In this document: positions 42,914 through 51,998 of the stretch, one piece after another
Position numbering within the stretch: the stretch's first letter is position 1
How the letters are laid out: every line of letters begins with the position of its first letter
From: Treponema ruminis
GTDB lineage: Bacteria; Spirochaetota; Spirochaetia; Treponematales; Treponemataceae
NCBI GenBank assembly: GCA_017161305.1
Contig: CP031518.1
Coordinates: 1,674,001-1,738,000 of the forward strand
Length of the DNA: 64,000 bases
Direction of reading: 5' to 3'
Translations under genes and position numbers: made by a program
The notes under the pieces: generated by a model
Seen by the model: the letters and a program-made list of their open reading frames with translations, nothing else
Told to the model about the DNA's origin: nothing
Database searches by the model: none

Positions 42914-43738
42914 TTAATTATCTTTTGCCAATAAAGTCTGGATAGCCTTGGCCATGACTGTCGTGTCACCGCTGATCGGCTGTTCCTTCATTTTTGACCC
43001 GCCCGTTGCAAATTCCGTATCACTAACGATTTCATCAGTGCCCGGTGAATCCAATTCAGAAGCAACATCCGAGGAATCAGTCTGCATATCTGAAATATCA
43101 GGAAGTTCATCGAGCTGCTCCGTGGAATTTCCGTCAGAAGAAGCTGCAGCAGCCCTTGCCGAAGGCGCATCAGGCTCGGGATTATGGCTGACCTGACCCA
43201 GACTGACAGGCTTGAAGGAATTATCAGCAGCCACAGAAGGGGCCGGATTATCTTGAGCTCTTTCCGCATGAGGGGCCGGATTATCTTGAGCTCTTTCCGC
43301 ATGAGGGGCCGGACCAGCAGCAAGAGGTTCAGGCTGACCAGGAGAAGCAGAAGAAGGCTCTTCCTCGGAAAAAGTATTTGAAGCGGCAGACAGACTTTCA
43401 CTATTTTTATTTAAATCTGAATGATTGTTCAGCACGGTAAATTTTGGGGCAAGCTCTTCATCAGGGAGACTGGAATCGCCGACAACGATGTTAACGACTC
43501 CGCCGGATTGAGCTTTTGCGGCCACAGGGTCAGACTCTGCGGCAAAACCACCGGTATCTATAGAAAGGAATTTCTGATAGAGGAAAGTAATTCCGACGCA
43601 AAGAAGAGCGAAGCCTAAAGCGCAAAGGAAGGCCCGCAATATAACAACAGAGAAATGAACGTCAGAAAACAATCCTATTAAAAAGGATATAAAAAACCCG
43701 ATACAAGCCGAGATGCATATATTTTTCGGGTTTATCAT
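42914..43738 (-). CDS. Two-pass membrane protein with low-complexity tail
   Basis: 274 residues. Two N-terminal hydrophobic helices (about 5-50: NICISACIGFFISFLIGLF and VVILRAFLCALGFALLCVGI), then an extended Pro/Ala/Ser/Glu/Asp-rich cytoplasmic region with an exact PAPHAERAQDN duplication, ending in a helix (TVMAKAIQTLLAK). It sits between flhG and fliA. The short end motif DTTVMAKAIQTLL resembles the tails of some spirochaete motility proteins, but I recognise no family. Confidence 0.68.
   Translation of the reverse strand: MINPKNICISACIGFFISFLIGLFSDVHFSVVILRAFLCALGFALLCVGITFLYQKFLSIDTGGFAAESDPVAAKAQSGGVVNIVVGDSSLPDEELAPKFTVLNNHSDLNKNSESLSAASNTFSEEEPSSASPGQPEPLAAGPAPHAERAQDNPAPHAERAQDNPAPSVAADNSFKPVSLGQVSHNPEPDAPSARAAAASSDGNSTEQLDELPDISDMQTDSSDVASELDSPGTDEIVSDTEFATGGSKMKEQPISGDTTVMAKAIQTLLAKDN
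43241..43306 (-). repeat. Exact 33-bp tandem duplication
   Basis: Two identical 33-bp units (43241-43273 and 43274-43306), starting GGCCGGATTATCTTG, encode PAPHAERAQDN twice in the low-complexity tail. Identity of the two copies suggests a recent slippage event. Confidence 0.88.
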
Positions 43739-43788
43739 AATCTCCTCCCTAAATATAAGTTTAAATCAGAAAATTCATTCGGTCAAGT

Positions 43789-44634
43789 TTAATTTTTGCG
43801 CAAGAATTTTTTGAGGAAGCTAGAAACTCCTTCCGAAGAACCAATATCACTCTTTTCAATCCGGCCTACGATGTGCTTGATGCACTGGGCTGGCTTTGAA
43901 GTAGGATTTACGATGATGAATGGCTTCTGGCGGATAACCGAAGCCTGAACTACAGGGTCATCATAGACGAAGCCGATGTAGTCAACTTTCTTGTTGAGGA
44001 ACTGGCCGGCAATGTTGATGATGCGGTCAGAAATTCTCTTGCCCTCGTCCGCTGAGTGAACACGGTTTACAAGCAGTTTTATGTTCATTTCGCGGTCAAC
44101 GAGCTCAGTCGTAATGATTTTGATGATGCCGTATGCATCAGTGATTGCGGTTGGCTCAGGAGTTGTAACGACATAAACTTCATCAGCCGCAGCAACGAAC
44201 TGAAGGACGTTATTTGCAATTCCCGCACCTGTATCAATGATGATGATGTCAGAATTTCCCAGCATGGCGAACTGTTTTGCGAAGTAATCAAGCTCATCAA
44301 CGGTCAGATTGGCGATTTTTGAAAATCCGTTTGCACCAGCGATAAATTTGATTCCGAATTCCGTCTCATTGATGATTTCCTGCATGGTCTTCTGTTTGTT
44401 GATTACATGCATGAGGTTGTACTGAGGAACGACATTCATAAGAACGTTTACGTTTGCCATGCCCAAGTCACCGTCAATCAAAGTGACTTTTTTGCCCTGC
44501 TGTGCATAAGCGATTGCCATATTGACTGAAAGATTCGACTTTCCGACACCGCCCTTACCGCTTGTGATTGCGATAATCCGGGTCTTTTTATTATTTGACA
44601 TCATTTTTTTGAGTTCCTGTGCCTGATCTTCCAT
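43789..44634 (-). CDS. flhG: MinD-like ATPase FlhG (YlxH/FleN)
   Basis: 281 residues. Walker A with the ParA/MinD signature Lys (SGKGGVGKSNLSVN, about 23-36), DGDLGMANVNVL, and DTGAGIANNVLQF as the switch region. The N-terminal MEDQAQELKKMM matches the DQAxxLR motif that stimulates FlhF GTPase. FlhG limits flagellar number. ATG 44634 is used because GGAGGAAA lies upstream in the flhF end; ATG at 44652 would overlap flhF by 17 bp. Confidence 0.94.
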   Translation of the reverse strand: MEDQAQELKKMMSNNKKTRIIAITSGKGGVGKSNLSVNMAIAYAQQGKKVTLIDGDLGMANVNVLMNVVPQYNLMHVINKQKTMQEIINETEFGIKFIAGANGFSKIANLTVDELDYFAKQFAMLGNSDIIIIDTGAGIANNVLQFVAAADEVYVVTTPEPTAITDAYGIIKIITTELVDREMNIKLLVNRVHSADEGKRISDRIINIAGQFLNKKVDYIGFVYDDPVVQASVIRQKPFIIVNPTSKPAQCIKHIVGRIEKSDIGSSEGVSSFLKKFLRKN

Positions 44635-44635
44635 A

Positions 44636-45934
44636 TTAGTTTTCCTCCGCAAATTTTTCGTCGATATGTTCGCGATTTATTGAAAAGTCATTTAAATTCA
44701 GCAAGAATTTTAAAGTTGAAGCCCGCTCAATTCGTCTCGGTACCTGCTGACCGTCCGTAATGTATGAGACAGCCTTTCCCTTTTCTGACAAGACGCTGAT
44801 TACGTTGCCGATTGCAGAAGTCTCGTCCCATTTTGTGATGATGACAGAAGAGAAATTAAAGGGCTCATAGTTCTGAATAATCGAAATCATGTCACGGGCC
44901 TTTGCAGATGCCGTAAAGGTGAGGTAAACATCAGGATGCATGCCCTTGACTTCGAGAATTTTACGCATTTTTCCGATATTTTCAGAATCATTCGGGCTGT
45001 AGCCAGGAGTGTCGATAAAGAGCACGTCGATTGAATCCTTGTATGAATCCAAAATCTTTTTTACGTCCTCGGCAGACTCAGCCTTGTCAACGTTTGTGCC
45101 AAGTAGGTCTCCGTAACGGCGAAGCTGCTCTTCCGCACCGACTCGGGTGTGGTCAATCGTAATCATGCGGATTTTCGGCTCAATTTCCTCGGCATTTCTT
45201 GCCTCAAGAATCATTGTTCCGGCAATTTTTGCGATTGTCGTAGTTTTTCCAACTCCTGTCGGACCTACGAGAATGATTACATGGGGATATTTGTGCATTA
45301 CCTTTGGAGCAATCTTAATTGACTCGCCAATCCAGTCCACTACCTTGCTCTGAACGAGGTCAAAATCTTCAAGTTCCTCAACTGAAAGCTCAGAACGGAG
45401 GCGTGTGGTAATTTTATTGATATAGGAGAAAGTAAATTCGTTTTCCTGGAGAAGGTCTTCGATTTTTTGAATTGAGAGGGGCTTGTCACCTGCGTTTGTA
45501 GCAGTGGCAATTTCCTCAAGTTTTTTTGCCAGAGTTTTCTGGTATTCCTCAAGTTTTTTGTCGAGGCTCGCAATCTGAATAGTCTGAGTGACAGTAGCAG
45601 AGTTTTTGTTCAGAATTTCATCACGGCTCTTCTGAAATGCTTCCTGAGGAGTGACTGCTTTTTTCTGACCGATGGTAAATCGAACTTCGTAAAGTTCCTT
45701 TTGACCAAAGCCAAAAAAACCCGGTTTGAGAACAGGACGCTGACCACGGATATCGTAGTTATGTCCGTAAGTCTTGAAGAGTTTCTGCTTGCAGTCCTCA
45801 AAATCTTTTCCAATGATAGTCTGGATTTCATCCTCTGCCCTTCCGTAACCTGAAGCAACTGGATTTGCGACAGGATAAGCAGTAGAAGAACGCGGATTTT
45901 TATCAGCAGACAGACCAAAACCTTCGTTATACAT
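44636..45934 (-). CDS. flhF: SRP-type GTPase FlhF
   Basis: 432 residues. Places flagella at the pole. An N-terminal basic/B region (about 1-170), helical N-domain, then a G domain: VGPTGVGKTTTIAK (about 224-237), TIDHTRVGAEEQL, FIDTPGYSPND and TKWDETSAIG. Note DTPGYS in place of DTAGR, usual for FlhF. It overlaps flhA by 8 bp and precedes flhG by 1 nt. Confidence 0.95.
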   Translation of the reverse strand: MYNEGFGLSADKNPRSSTAYPVANPVASGYGRAEDEIQTIIGKDFEDCKQKLFKTYGHNYDIRGQRPVLKPGFFGFGQKELYEVRFTIGQKKAVTPQEAFQKSRDEILNKNSATVTQTIQIASLDKKLEEYQKTLAKKLEEIATATNAGDKPLSIQKIEDLLQENEFTFSYINKITTRLRSELSVEELEDFDLVQSKVVDWIGESIKIAPKVMHKYPHVIILVGPTGVGKTTTIAKIAGTMILEARNAEEIEPKIRMITIDHTRVGAEEQLRRYGDLLGTNVDKAESAEDVKKILDSYKDSIDVLFIDTPGYSPNDSENIGKMRKILEVKGMHPDVYLTFTASAKARDMISIIQNYEPFNFSSVIITKWDETSAIGNVISVLSEKGKAVSYITDGQQVPRRIERASTLKFLLNLNDFSINREHIDEKFAEEN

Positions 45935-48074
45935 TTATTTCTCCAATAATCTCCAAGTTAACATTTTTCCCAGCTGCAACAACTTCGTTTACAGAAAGCA
46001 CAGGGATTTTCTCCGGCAATTCATTGCTGATTGAATTATGAACCAGCTGTCTTACTTCCGGGGTCGAACAAAGCAAAATCGGGAAGTAATTTCGCTCTCG
46101 GGTTGCAGCAATTGATGAACTGACTTCACTAATCCACTTGCGGTTATCCACAGGATCGAAGGCGAGGAAAGGCTGTCCGCCGTCGTTCGGAATCACGCAA
46201 TGCTGAATTATTTTTTCTGAGACGGACTGCGAAACCTGCAGGACGCTCAGTTTTCGGCTCGGATCGTGAGGGTCTACATATTGCAGACAAATCTGCAGGC
46301 CCAAAGCCTCGCGGACTTTTTCGACAAGCAGCCAGTTGTTGTGAGGCATGTTGCCGTAGTTTGCAAGGGTCTCAAGGATGGCGACGATATTGCGGATTGA
46401 AACCTGCTCACGAAGCAAGCCCTGAAGAACCCGCTCAATCTCACCGTAAGTGTATTTGTATGTATTGAGGACTTCATCGACGACAACGGAGTTAGTTTCC
46501 TTGATTTTGTCGATGATGGCCTTGGTCTCAAGACGGCCGAGGATTTCAGCCGCATGAGAACGGATAATCTCAGTAATGTGGGTTGCGATAATTGTTGGCG
46601 GATCAACTACGGCATAGCCGGCTCTCTCCGCATCCTCACGCATGTCTTCGCTTACCCAGACGGCAGGCACGCCGAAAGCAGGGTCAACTGTCTTTTCGCC
46701 CTTGATTTCCTCAGTGGCAGCGCCTGTGTTCATGCACATGTAGTAGCCCAGCTTGATTTTGCTGCGTCCGGCTTCGATTCCCTTGATTTTGAAGCAGTAT
46801 TCATCAGGAGCAAGGGTCATGTTGTCGATGATGCGGATTTTTGGAACCACAAGGCCAAGGTCAAGGCCAGCCTCACGGCGGATTCTCGTTACGCGCTCAA
46901 GCAGTTCCGCACCCTTTTCCTTGTCAACGAGTGGAATAAGGGCATAGCCGAGTTCGAGACAGAGGGGATCAAGAGGAACGACAGGACTGACTTCACCGTT
47001 CTCGCCGGCAGCCTTTTTATTCTGGGCGTTCTGCTCTTCCTCAAGTTTTTTGGCAAATGAAGCCTTTTGCTTTCGAAGAAGGTTGTAGCCTGTAAATACG
47101 AACAGGGCTCCGACAGGAAGCAGAAGATACCAGGGGAAATTGGGGATAAGGCTCATGAGAGCCAGGGTAATTCCTGTGATGATATAGACATAGCCGCTTG
47201 TCGTAAACTGTTTTTTGAGCTGGTCGCCAAGAACTTCCTCGCTTGAATTGCCGGTTACAATAAGACCTGTAGCAAATGAAAGCAAAAGAGAAGGAAGCTG
47301 TCCCAAAAGACCGTCACCAATAGTGAGTCGTGAATATGTGCTTGCAGCGTCACCGAACTGCATTTTGCCGATTGCGACACCGGCAATGATACCTGCAATC
47401 AAGTCGATGGCCGTGATGAAGATACCGGCCTTTACGTTACCGCTGACGAACTTTGAGGCACCGTCCATGCTTGAGTAGAAGTCGATGTCGCGCTGGATGG
47501 CGGCCTTTTTGTCGCGGGCCTGCTCGTCCGTGATATAGCCGGAATTGAGCTCAGAATCAACCGCGAAGAATTTCTGGTTCATTGCGTCCAAGCTGAATCG
47601 GGCTGCAACCTCAGAAACTCGGGTGGCACCTTTTGTGATTACGATAACCTGAATGATGATGAGGATGATAAAGATAACCATACCGATGACCAGACCTGTG
47701 GTCGATGGATTCAGCGGATTATCACCTGTTACAATAGAAGAAAAAGCCTTGAGCATGTTGCCCGGGAAGTTCCGGTAACCTGTAACGCTGGCCTTTGTAA
47801 GAATCAAGCGGGTGGAACAAACGTTCAGTGCAAGCCCGTAAAGTGTGGAAAAAAGCAGAACGCGGGGGAATGAGGTAAAATCAGAAGATTTTGGAGTGTA
47901 AAGTACAACGAGAAGAACAATTACTGAAATTGAGATGTTTACAATCATGAGGAAGTCCAAAAGGACTCCAGGCACAGGAATCAAAAGCATGAGAATGACA
48001 GCAATTGCCGCTGCCGCTACAGCATGATTCTCAATGTTCCCCAAAACATTTTTTAAATTAAACCGGTTCGCCAT
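45927..48074 (-). CDS. flhA: Flagellar export gate protein FlhA
   Basis: 715 residues. Eight N-terminal membrane segments (about 15-330, including VPGVLLDFLMIVNISISVIVLLVVLY) with the FHIPEP-region motif SVVDEVLN downstream and FASNLRIL-type cytoplasmic domain. Motifs AARFSLDAMNQKFFAVDSELNSG and PSLLLSFATGLIVTGNSS are typical. It forms the nonameric export ring. It is 22 nt after flhB. Confidence 0.96.
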   Translation of the reverse strand: MANRFNLKNVLGNIENHAVAAAAIAVILMLLIPVPGVLLDFLMIVNISISVIVLLVVLYTPKSSDFTSFPRVLLFSTLYGLALNVCSTRLILTKASVTGYRNFPGNMLKAFSSIVTGDNPLNPSTTGLVIGMVIFIILIIIQVIVITKGATRVSEVAARFSLDAMNQKFFAVDSELNSGYITDEQARDKKAAIQRDIDFYSSMDGASKFVSGNVKAGIFITAIDLIAGIIAGVAIGKMQFGDAASTYSRLTIGDGLLGQLPSLLLSFATGLIVTGNSSEEVLGDQLKKQFTTSGYVYIITGITLALMSLIPNFPWYLLLPVGALFVFTGYNLLRKQKASFAKKLEEEQNAQNKKAAGENGEVSPVVPLDPLCLELGYALIPLVDKEKGAELLERVTRIRREAGLDLGLVVPKIRIIDNMTLAPDEYCFKIKGIEAGRSKIKLGYYMCMNTGAATEEIKGEKTVDPAFGVPAVWVSEDMREDAERAGYAVVDPPTIIATHITEIIRSHAAEILGRLETKAIIDKIKETNSVVVDEVLNTYKYTYGEIERVLQGLLREQVSIRNIVAILETLANYGNMPHNNWLLVEKVREALGLQICLQYVDPHDPSRKLSVLQVSQSVSEKIIQHCVIPNDGGQPFLAFDPVDNRKWISEVSSSIAATRERNYFPILLCSTPEVRQLVHNSISNELPEKIPVLSVNEVVAAGKNVNLEIIGEINV

Positions 48075-48096
48075 TCAAATCCCCACCCGAAATAGC

Positions 48097-49191
48097 TCAC
48101 TTTTTATTAAATTTTTCAAGATGACTATAAATAGTCGCTATTGCGGCAAAATAGTCACTTGGAATTATATCACCAATTTCCGTTTCTGCATAGAGAGAAC
48201 GTGCCAAAGGTCTGTTTTCTACGATTGGAACGTCATGCTCTTTAGCAATTGTACGGATTCTAAGCGCCAGATTGTCACTGCCCTTAGCCATGACCTGTGG
48301 TGCGTCCGATACAGCCTGATCGTACATGAGCGCGACCGCAAAATGGGTCGGGTTCGTGATTACGACGTCTGATTTAGCGACCTGCTGAGGCATATTCCTC
48401 TGCAAAAGCTCGCGCTGGGCCGCCTGAAGATGAGCCTTAACCTCAGGATCACCTTCCATTTCCTTGTATTCCTGCTTAACTTCCTGCTTGGTCATCTTCA
48501 TGCTTTCAATGAACTGCTTTTTCTGAACCAGATAGTCAGGAATCGCAATCGCAAGAAAAACAACCGCACAAGTCGCAAGAATCTGGGCCGCCGTCCATGC
48601 AATTTTGCCGATCGCCGCATTCAGTCTTGAAGCATTGATAAATTCCAGAATCACAGGAAGATTCAAACGGATCAGCAAAAAGGAAACAAATCCGACGACA
48701 CCAACTTTTATAAAAGACTTCGCGACATTGAATCCGCCCTCAAAAGAAAAAAGAGTCTTTTTAAGGTACTGACCGATTCGCGGAGTAATTTTCGAAAACT
48801 GGGGCTCAATCGGCTTGAGCGAAAAAATAAAGCCCCGGTTCTGGATAAGGTTGGCAAGAACTCCTGCCGCCGCACCAAAAAGAGCCAGAGGAAGCACGGT
48901 CTTCGCAAGTGAAATCACGAAATGGAAGAAAAACCTCTTCTGAAGCATTTCCGTTTCAGTCACATGCGTAAAATAGAAGACAAGAGTTTCCTCGCACAAA
49001 GACCAGAAATAGGGAGCCGCAATAATCAGGACAATCACAGTCACAAGCATTACGATTGCACTGTTCAATTCCTGACTTTTGGCAACACGGCCTTCTTCAC
49101 GGGCCTTACGGAGTTTGTACTCGGAAGGATCCTCGGTCCGCCCTTCTTCCTCAGCAGAAAACCACTGCAAGTCTATTTCTTCAAAGCTCAT
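48097..49191 (-). CDS. flhB: Flagellar export switch protein FlhB
   Basis: 364 residues. Four membrane segments (about 35-225) and a cytoplasmic domain with the self-cleavage NPTH at about 276-279 (VVITNPTHFAVALMYD) intact. An N-terminal SAEEEGRTEDPSEYKLRKAREEGRVAKSQ-type start is standard. FlhB switches export from rod/hook to filament. ATGA overlap with fliR. Confidence 0.96.
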   Translation of the reverse strand: MSFEEIDLQWFSAEEEGRTEDPSEYKLRKAREEGRVAKSQELNSAIVMLVTVIVLIIAAPYFWSLCEETLVFYFTHVTETEMLQKRFFFHFVISLAKTVLPLALFGAAAGVLANLIQNRGFIFSLKPIEPQFSKITPRIGQYLKKTLFSFEGGFNVAKSFIKVGVVGFVSFLLIRLNLPVILEFINASRLNAAIGKIAWTAAQILATCAVVFLAIAIPDYLVQKKQFIESMKMTKQEVKQEYKEMEGDPEVKAHLQAAQRELLQRNMPQQVAKSDVVITNPTHFAVALMYDQAVSDAPQVMAKGSDNLALRIRTIAKEHDVPIVENRPLARSLYAETEIGDIIPSDYFAAIATIYSHLEKFNKK

Positions 49192-49991
49192 GAGCCGCCT
49201 CCTACGATAGTAAAAAGCCGTTCAAGAGAAGAAAATCCCCGGACGAAGGAATGAGTGAAGAATTCACAGATTTGCGGAAAAATCAGAGTAATAATAAAGA
49301 AGGAAACCAGAATCATAATCGGGAAACCTTCGCTCATAAGGTTCATCTGCGGAGCTGCCTTTGAAAGAATGCCCATGGTAACGGAAATCAAAAGCAGGGT
49401 TCCCATAATCGGAAGAGAAATCACGAAGGCATCGGCAAAAAGCTTGGTAAGCCCGCCCAAAAGGAAATGAATCATATTCTCCCGCTGTAAGACAAGGGAA
49501 AGGGCGTTGAGGGAATCAAAGCTTGAAAGAAGGGCCTTGGTAAAGAGGTACAAAGCCCAGTCACTCTGCAGGAAAATAAGCATCGCAACAAGGTTAAAGA
49601 ACTGACCCATGAGGGGGTTTTCAACCTGACTCAGAGCATCGTAAACTTCGGAAGCAGAAAAGCCCATCTGGAATGCGAAAAACTGACCTGCCGAACTGAA
49701 GGCTGCAAAAATCAGAGTAACGTAAAATCCAGTGATGATTCCAATTACACCCTCACCAATCAAAAGCATTATGTATTCAATGGAAAAGTTTCCGTCAGAA
49801 CCGATATAGGGCGTATAGAAAGAAAAATTTACATGAGGGAAAACGAGATAGGCAAGATAGCCGGTAAAGGCAACTTTTGCAATCCTTGAAACGTTACGGA
49901 TTGAAAAAAGAGGAAGGGTCATGATAAGGGCGAAGCATCGGACCGCAATCAAGAGAAAAACTGGTGCATTAAAAAGAATCCGGTCTAGCAT
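49188..49991 (-). CDS. fliR: Flagellar export protein FliR
   Basis: 267 residues with about six membrane segments and the family start (NAPVFLLIAVRCFALIMTLPLFS) and FAFQMGFSASEVYDALSQVENPLMGQ. Part of the FliP-FliQ-FliR core of the export gate. It follows fliQ by 20 nt and overlaps flhB by 4 bp. Confidence 0.94.
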   Translation of the reverse strand: MLDRILFNAPVFLLIAVRCFALIMTLPLFSIRNVSRIAKVAFTGYLAYLVFPHVNFSFYTPYIGSDGNFSIEYIMLLIGEGVIGIITGFYVTLIFAAFSSAGQFFAFQMGFSASEVYDALSQVENPLMGQFFNLVAMLIFLQSDWALYLFTKALLSSFDSLNALSLVLQRENMIHFLLGGLTKLFADAFVISLPIMGTLLLISVTMGILSKAAPQMNLMSEGFPIMILVSFFIITLIFPQICEFFTHSFVRGFSSLERLFTIVGGGS

Positions 49992-50011
49992 CGCCCTGCC
50001 CCGCCTGCAAT

Positions 50012-50281
50012 TTACCTTGCGAGATTTTTAATCTGCGAGAACAGGTTGACGGTGTAATTACCCATCATGCTGAACATCCAGCCGCCTAAAAGAGCCAGAA
50101 CCACGAGGATTACAAGCATCTTAGGCAGAAAAGTAAGTGTCTGCTCCTGAATCGAAGTAGTCGCCTGAAAAATCGCAACAATAAGGCCGACAATCAAAGC
50201 CGCGCCAAGAACCGGAGCGCAGAGGATAAAAACCTGAAAAACAGCGCCACGCATTAAATTAACAATCATTCCTACTGACAT
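50012..50281 (-). CDS. fliQ: Flagellar export protein FliQ
   Basis: 89 residues with two membrane helices and the FliQ core GLIVAIFQATTSIQEQTLTFLPK. Normal length for the family. It lies 9 nt after fliP. Confidence 0.95.
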   Translation of the reverse strand: MSVGMIVNLMRGAVFQVFILCAPVLGAALIVGLIVAIFQATTSIQEQTLTFLPKMLVILVVLALLGGWMFSMMGNYTVNLFSQIKNLAR

Positions 50282-50290
50282 AATTCACTC

Positions 50291-51169
50291 CTATTTAATG
50301 ATGCTCTGGAAAAGCTGCTGGGTCAAAAGCCCCCATCCGTCTACCATGACGAAAAGCATGAGCTTAAATGGCATAGAAATCTGAACCGGAGGAAGCATCA
50401 TCATACCCATACTCATGAGGATTGAGGCTACAACCATGTCGATTACGATGAAAGGAATATAAAGGAAGACACCGATTTTAAAAGCCACCGTAAGTTCATG
50501 AAGGATGTAGGCCGGGATAATAACGTAAGTCGGAATATCCTCAGGCCCTTTTGGAGACGGAAGGTTTGCCATTCCCAGGAATGAAGAAATGTATCTTGAA
50601 CCAAGTGAGCCGTCGCTCTGAACCGTAACAGTCTGGTTGAGCATAAAGGTGCGGAGCGGAGCCTCAGCCTCGCGGTAAGCCTGCTCAATAGTAAGCTCTC
50701 CGTTGGAAAGGGGCTTTAGCGCATTATTGTAAACGTTCTGCAAAGTTGGGAACATGATGAAAATCGTCATAAAAAGCGCGATTCCGTTAAGAACAGAGGT
50801 CGGCGGAACCTGCTGCAGGGAAAGGGCTCGCTTAATGAAGTCAAGAACGATTGAAAAGCGGAGAAAGCATGTCGTAAGAATCAAAAGACTCGGAGCAATC
50901 GTAAGGACTGTGAGCAAAAGCAGAAGCTGAACAGAAAAAGCAACCTGCTCGCCGCCCTGTGGACGGGAAATATTTACGTCAATGTTAGGAAAATCGATTC
51001 CACGGACATTGCCGCCCATTTCAGTACGCCCCTGAGTTGAGCCCTGAGGAAAGTTGCGGTTCTGGCGTGACTGAGAAGCGACCGGAAAAAGGCAGAAAAT
51101 TGAAATAAAAGTCGCGATAACGATACGCGGAAGCCATTTATGGAAAGATGCTGAAATCATGTTCTTCAT
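50291..51169 (-). CDS. fliP: Flagellar export protein FliP
   Basis: About 292 residues. A signal-peptide-like segment (IVIATFISIFCLFPVAS) is followed by the conserved core TCFLRFSIVLDFIKRALSLQQVPPTSVLNGIALFMT, PLRTFMLNQT and PAYILHELTVAFKIGVFLYIPFIVIDMVVASILMSMGMMMLPP. FliP forms a pentamer within the export gate. ATG 51169 is preferred with GAGGAAG 6 nt upstream; ATG 51184 overlaps the fliO end. Confidence 0.95.
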   Translation of the reverse strand: MKNMISASFHKWLPRIVIATFISIFCLFPVASQSRQNRNFPQGSTQGRTEMGGNVRGIDFPNIDVNISRPQGGEQVAFSVQLLLLLTVLTIAPSLLILTTCFLRFSIVLDFIKRALSLQQVPPTSVLNGIALFMTIFIMFPTLQNVYNNALKPLSNGELTIEQAYREAEAPLRTFMLNQTVTVQSDGSLGSRYISSFLGMANLPSPKGPEDIPTYVIIPAYILHELTVAFKIGVFLYIPFIVIDMVVASILMSMGMMMLPPVQISMPFKLMLFVMVDGWGLLTQQLFQSIIK

Positions 51170-51170
51170 T

Positions 51171-51866
51171 TTACTCTTCCTCATTCAAACGGCTTCTCTG
51201 GCGCTGCAGGCTTTCTGCGGCATTCTGTGCGCTTGAACCGTAAATATTCTGATTTTTGCCAGCACCACCCGGCATGAAAATAGAAAGGATGTCATCAAAA
51301 GAACGCGGGCGCTTGGTATTGTCGTTTTTGTCAGCATAAAGATTCATGGAATTGACCAGTTCCTCGTCCTCAATCTGACCGATTAAATTGACCGCATTGT
51401 CAGAAACTCCGAGGATGTAGGCATGATTTAAAATGGTAACCACATCAACAGAACGGTTTGAGCTCAGAGGAAGGTGCGAAACATGACGCAAAAACGGATC
51501 GTCGGATGTTCGGATTTTTGTTCCACGCCTTAAGACTCGCATAGCAAGATAAGCGAGGCCAAGCACAACTCCAAGAGAAAGCACCATTTTTACAAAAAGA
51601 CCGAATGTAGAGGAAGATTGCTGGGATTGCTCGTAATCACCGCTGTTCCAGTTCCAGTTTTGAGCAGCCTGTGGCTCAGTCTTTGACTGTGGCAAAGATT
51701 GCAAAACCTGCTGCTGTTCAGACTGTTTTTCTGAAGAAGGAGCCTGTGCTGATTTATTTGAAGATTCATCTGCGAAAACAGGAATTTGAGAAATAGAAAG
51801 CATTAAAGCACAGCAAATTGCTTTAAACGCCTTTGGCGCAATGCTTCCATGAGAATTTTTTGTCAT
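51171..51866 (-). CDS. fliO: Flagellar export assembly protein FliO
   Basis: About 231 residues. Signal peptide, a Gln/Ser-rich periplasmic part, one membrane segment (about 103-125: LFVKMVLSLGVVLGLAYLAMRVL) and a cytoplasmic FliO domain (LSSNRSVDVVTILNHAYILGVSDNAVNLIGQI). FliO helps assemble the FliP ring. ATG at 51866, preceded by GGGTGGGG, is used. It has its own promoter at 51909-51937, immediately after a terminator that ends the fliY transcript. Confidence 0.9.
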   Translation of the reverse strand: MTKNSHGSIAPKAFKAICCALMLSISQIPVFADESSNKSAQAPSSEKQSEQQQVLQSLPQSKTEPQAAQNWNWNSGDYEQSQQSSSTFGLFVKMVLSLGVVLGLAYLAMRVLRRGTKIRTSDDPFLRHVSHLPLSSNRSVDVVTILNHAYILGVSDNAVNLIGQIEDEELVNSMNLYADKNDNTKRPRSFDDILSIFMPGGAGKNQNIYGSSAQNAAESLQRQRSRLNEEE

Positions 51867-51908
51867 AACCCCACCCACTTTTTGACAAAACTATTTTATT
51901 TTCCTTTA

Positions 51909-51937
51909 ATTATACCATAAAAAAAGGCATCTGTCGA
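51909..51937 (-). promoter_or_regulatory. Internal promoter for fliO onward
   Basis: Minus strand: TCGACA, 17 nt, TATAAT with TGG extension. The -35 lies in the 3' arm of the fliY terminator. Expected +1 is near 51902, giving a leader of about 36 nt to ATG at 51866. Confidence 0.7.
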
Positions 51938-51959
51938 ACATTTTTTTTCAACAGATGCC
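51919..51959 (-). terminator. Terminator after fliY
   Basis: Minus strand: GGCATCTGTTGA (51959-51948) pairs with TCGACAGATGCC (51937-51926) over 12 bp with one G-T pair, then seven T. It sits between fliY and fliO in the middle of the flagellar run. Confidence 0.9.
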
Positions 51960-51998
51960 ATTATTTTTAAGATTTTTTTGTATTTTAGCAAAAAAATA

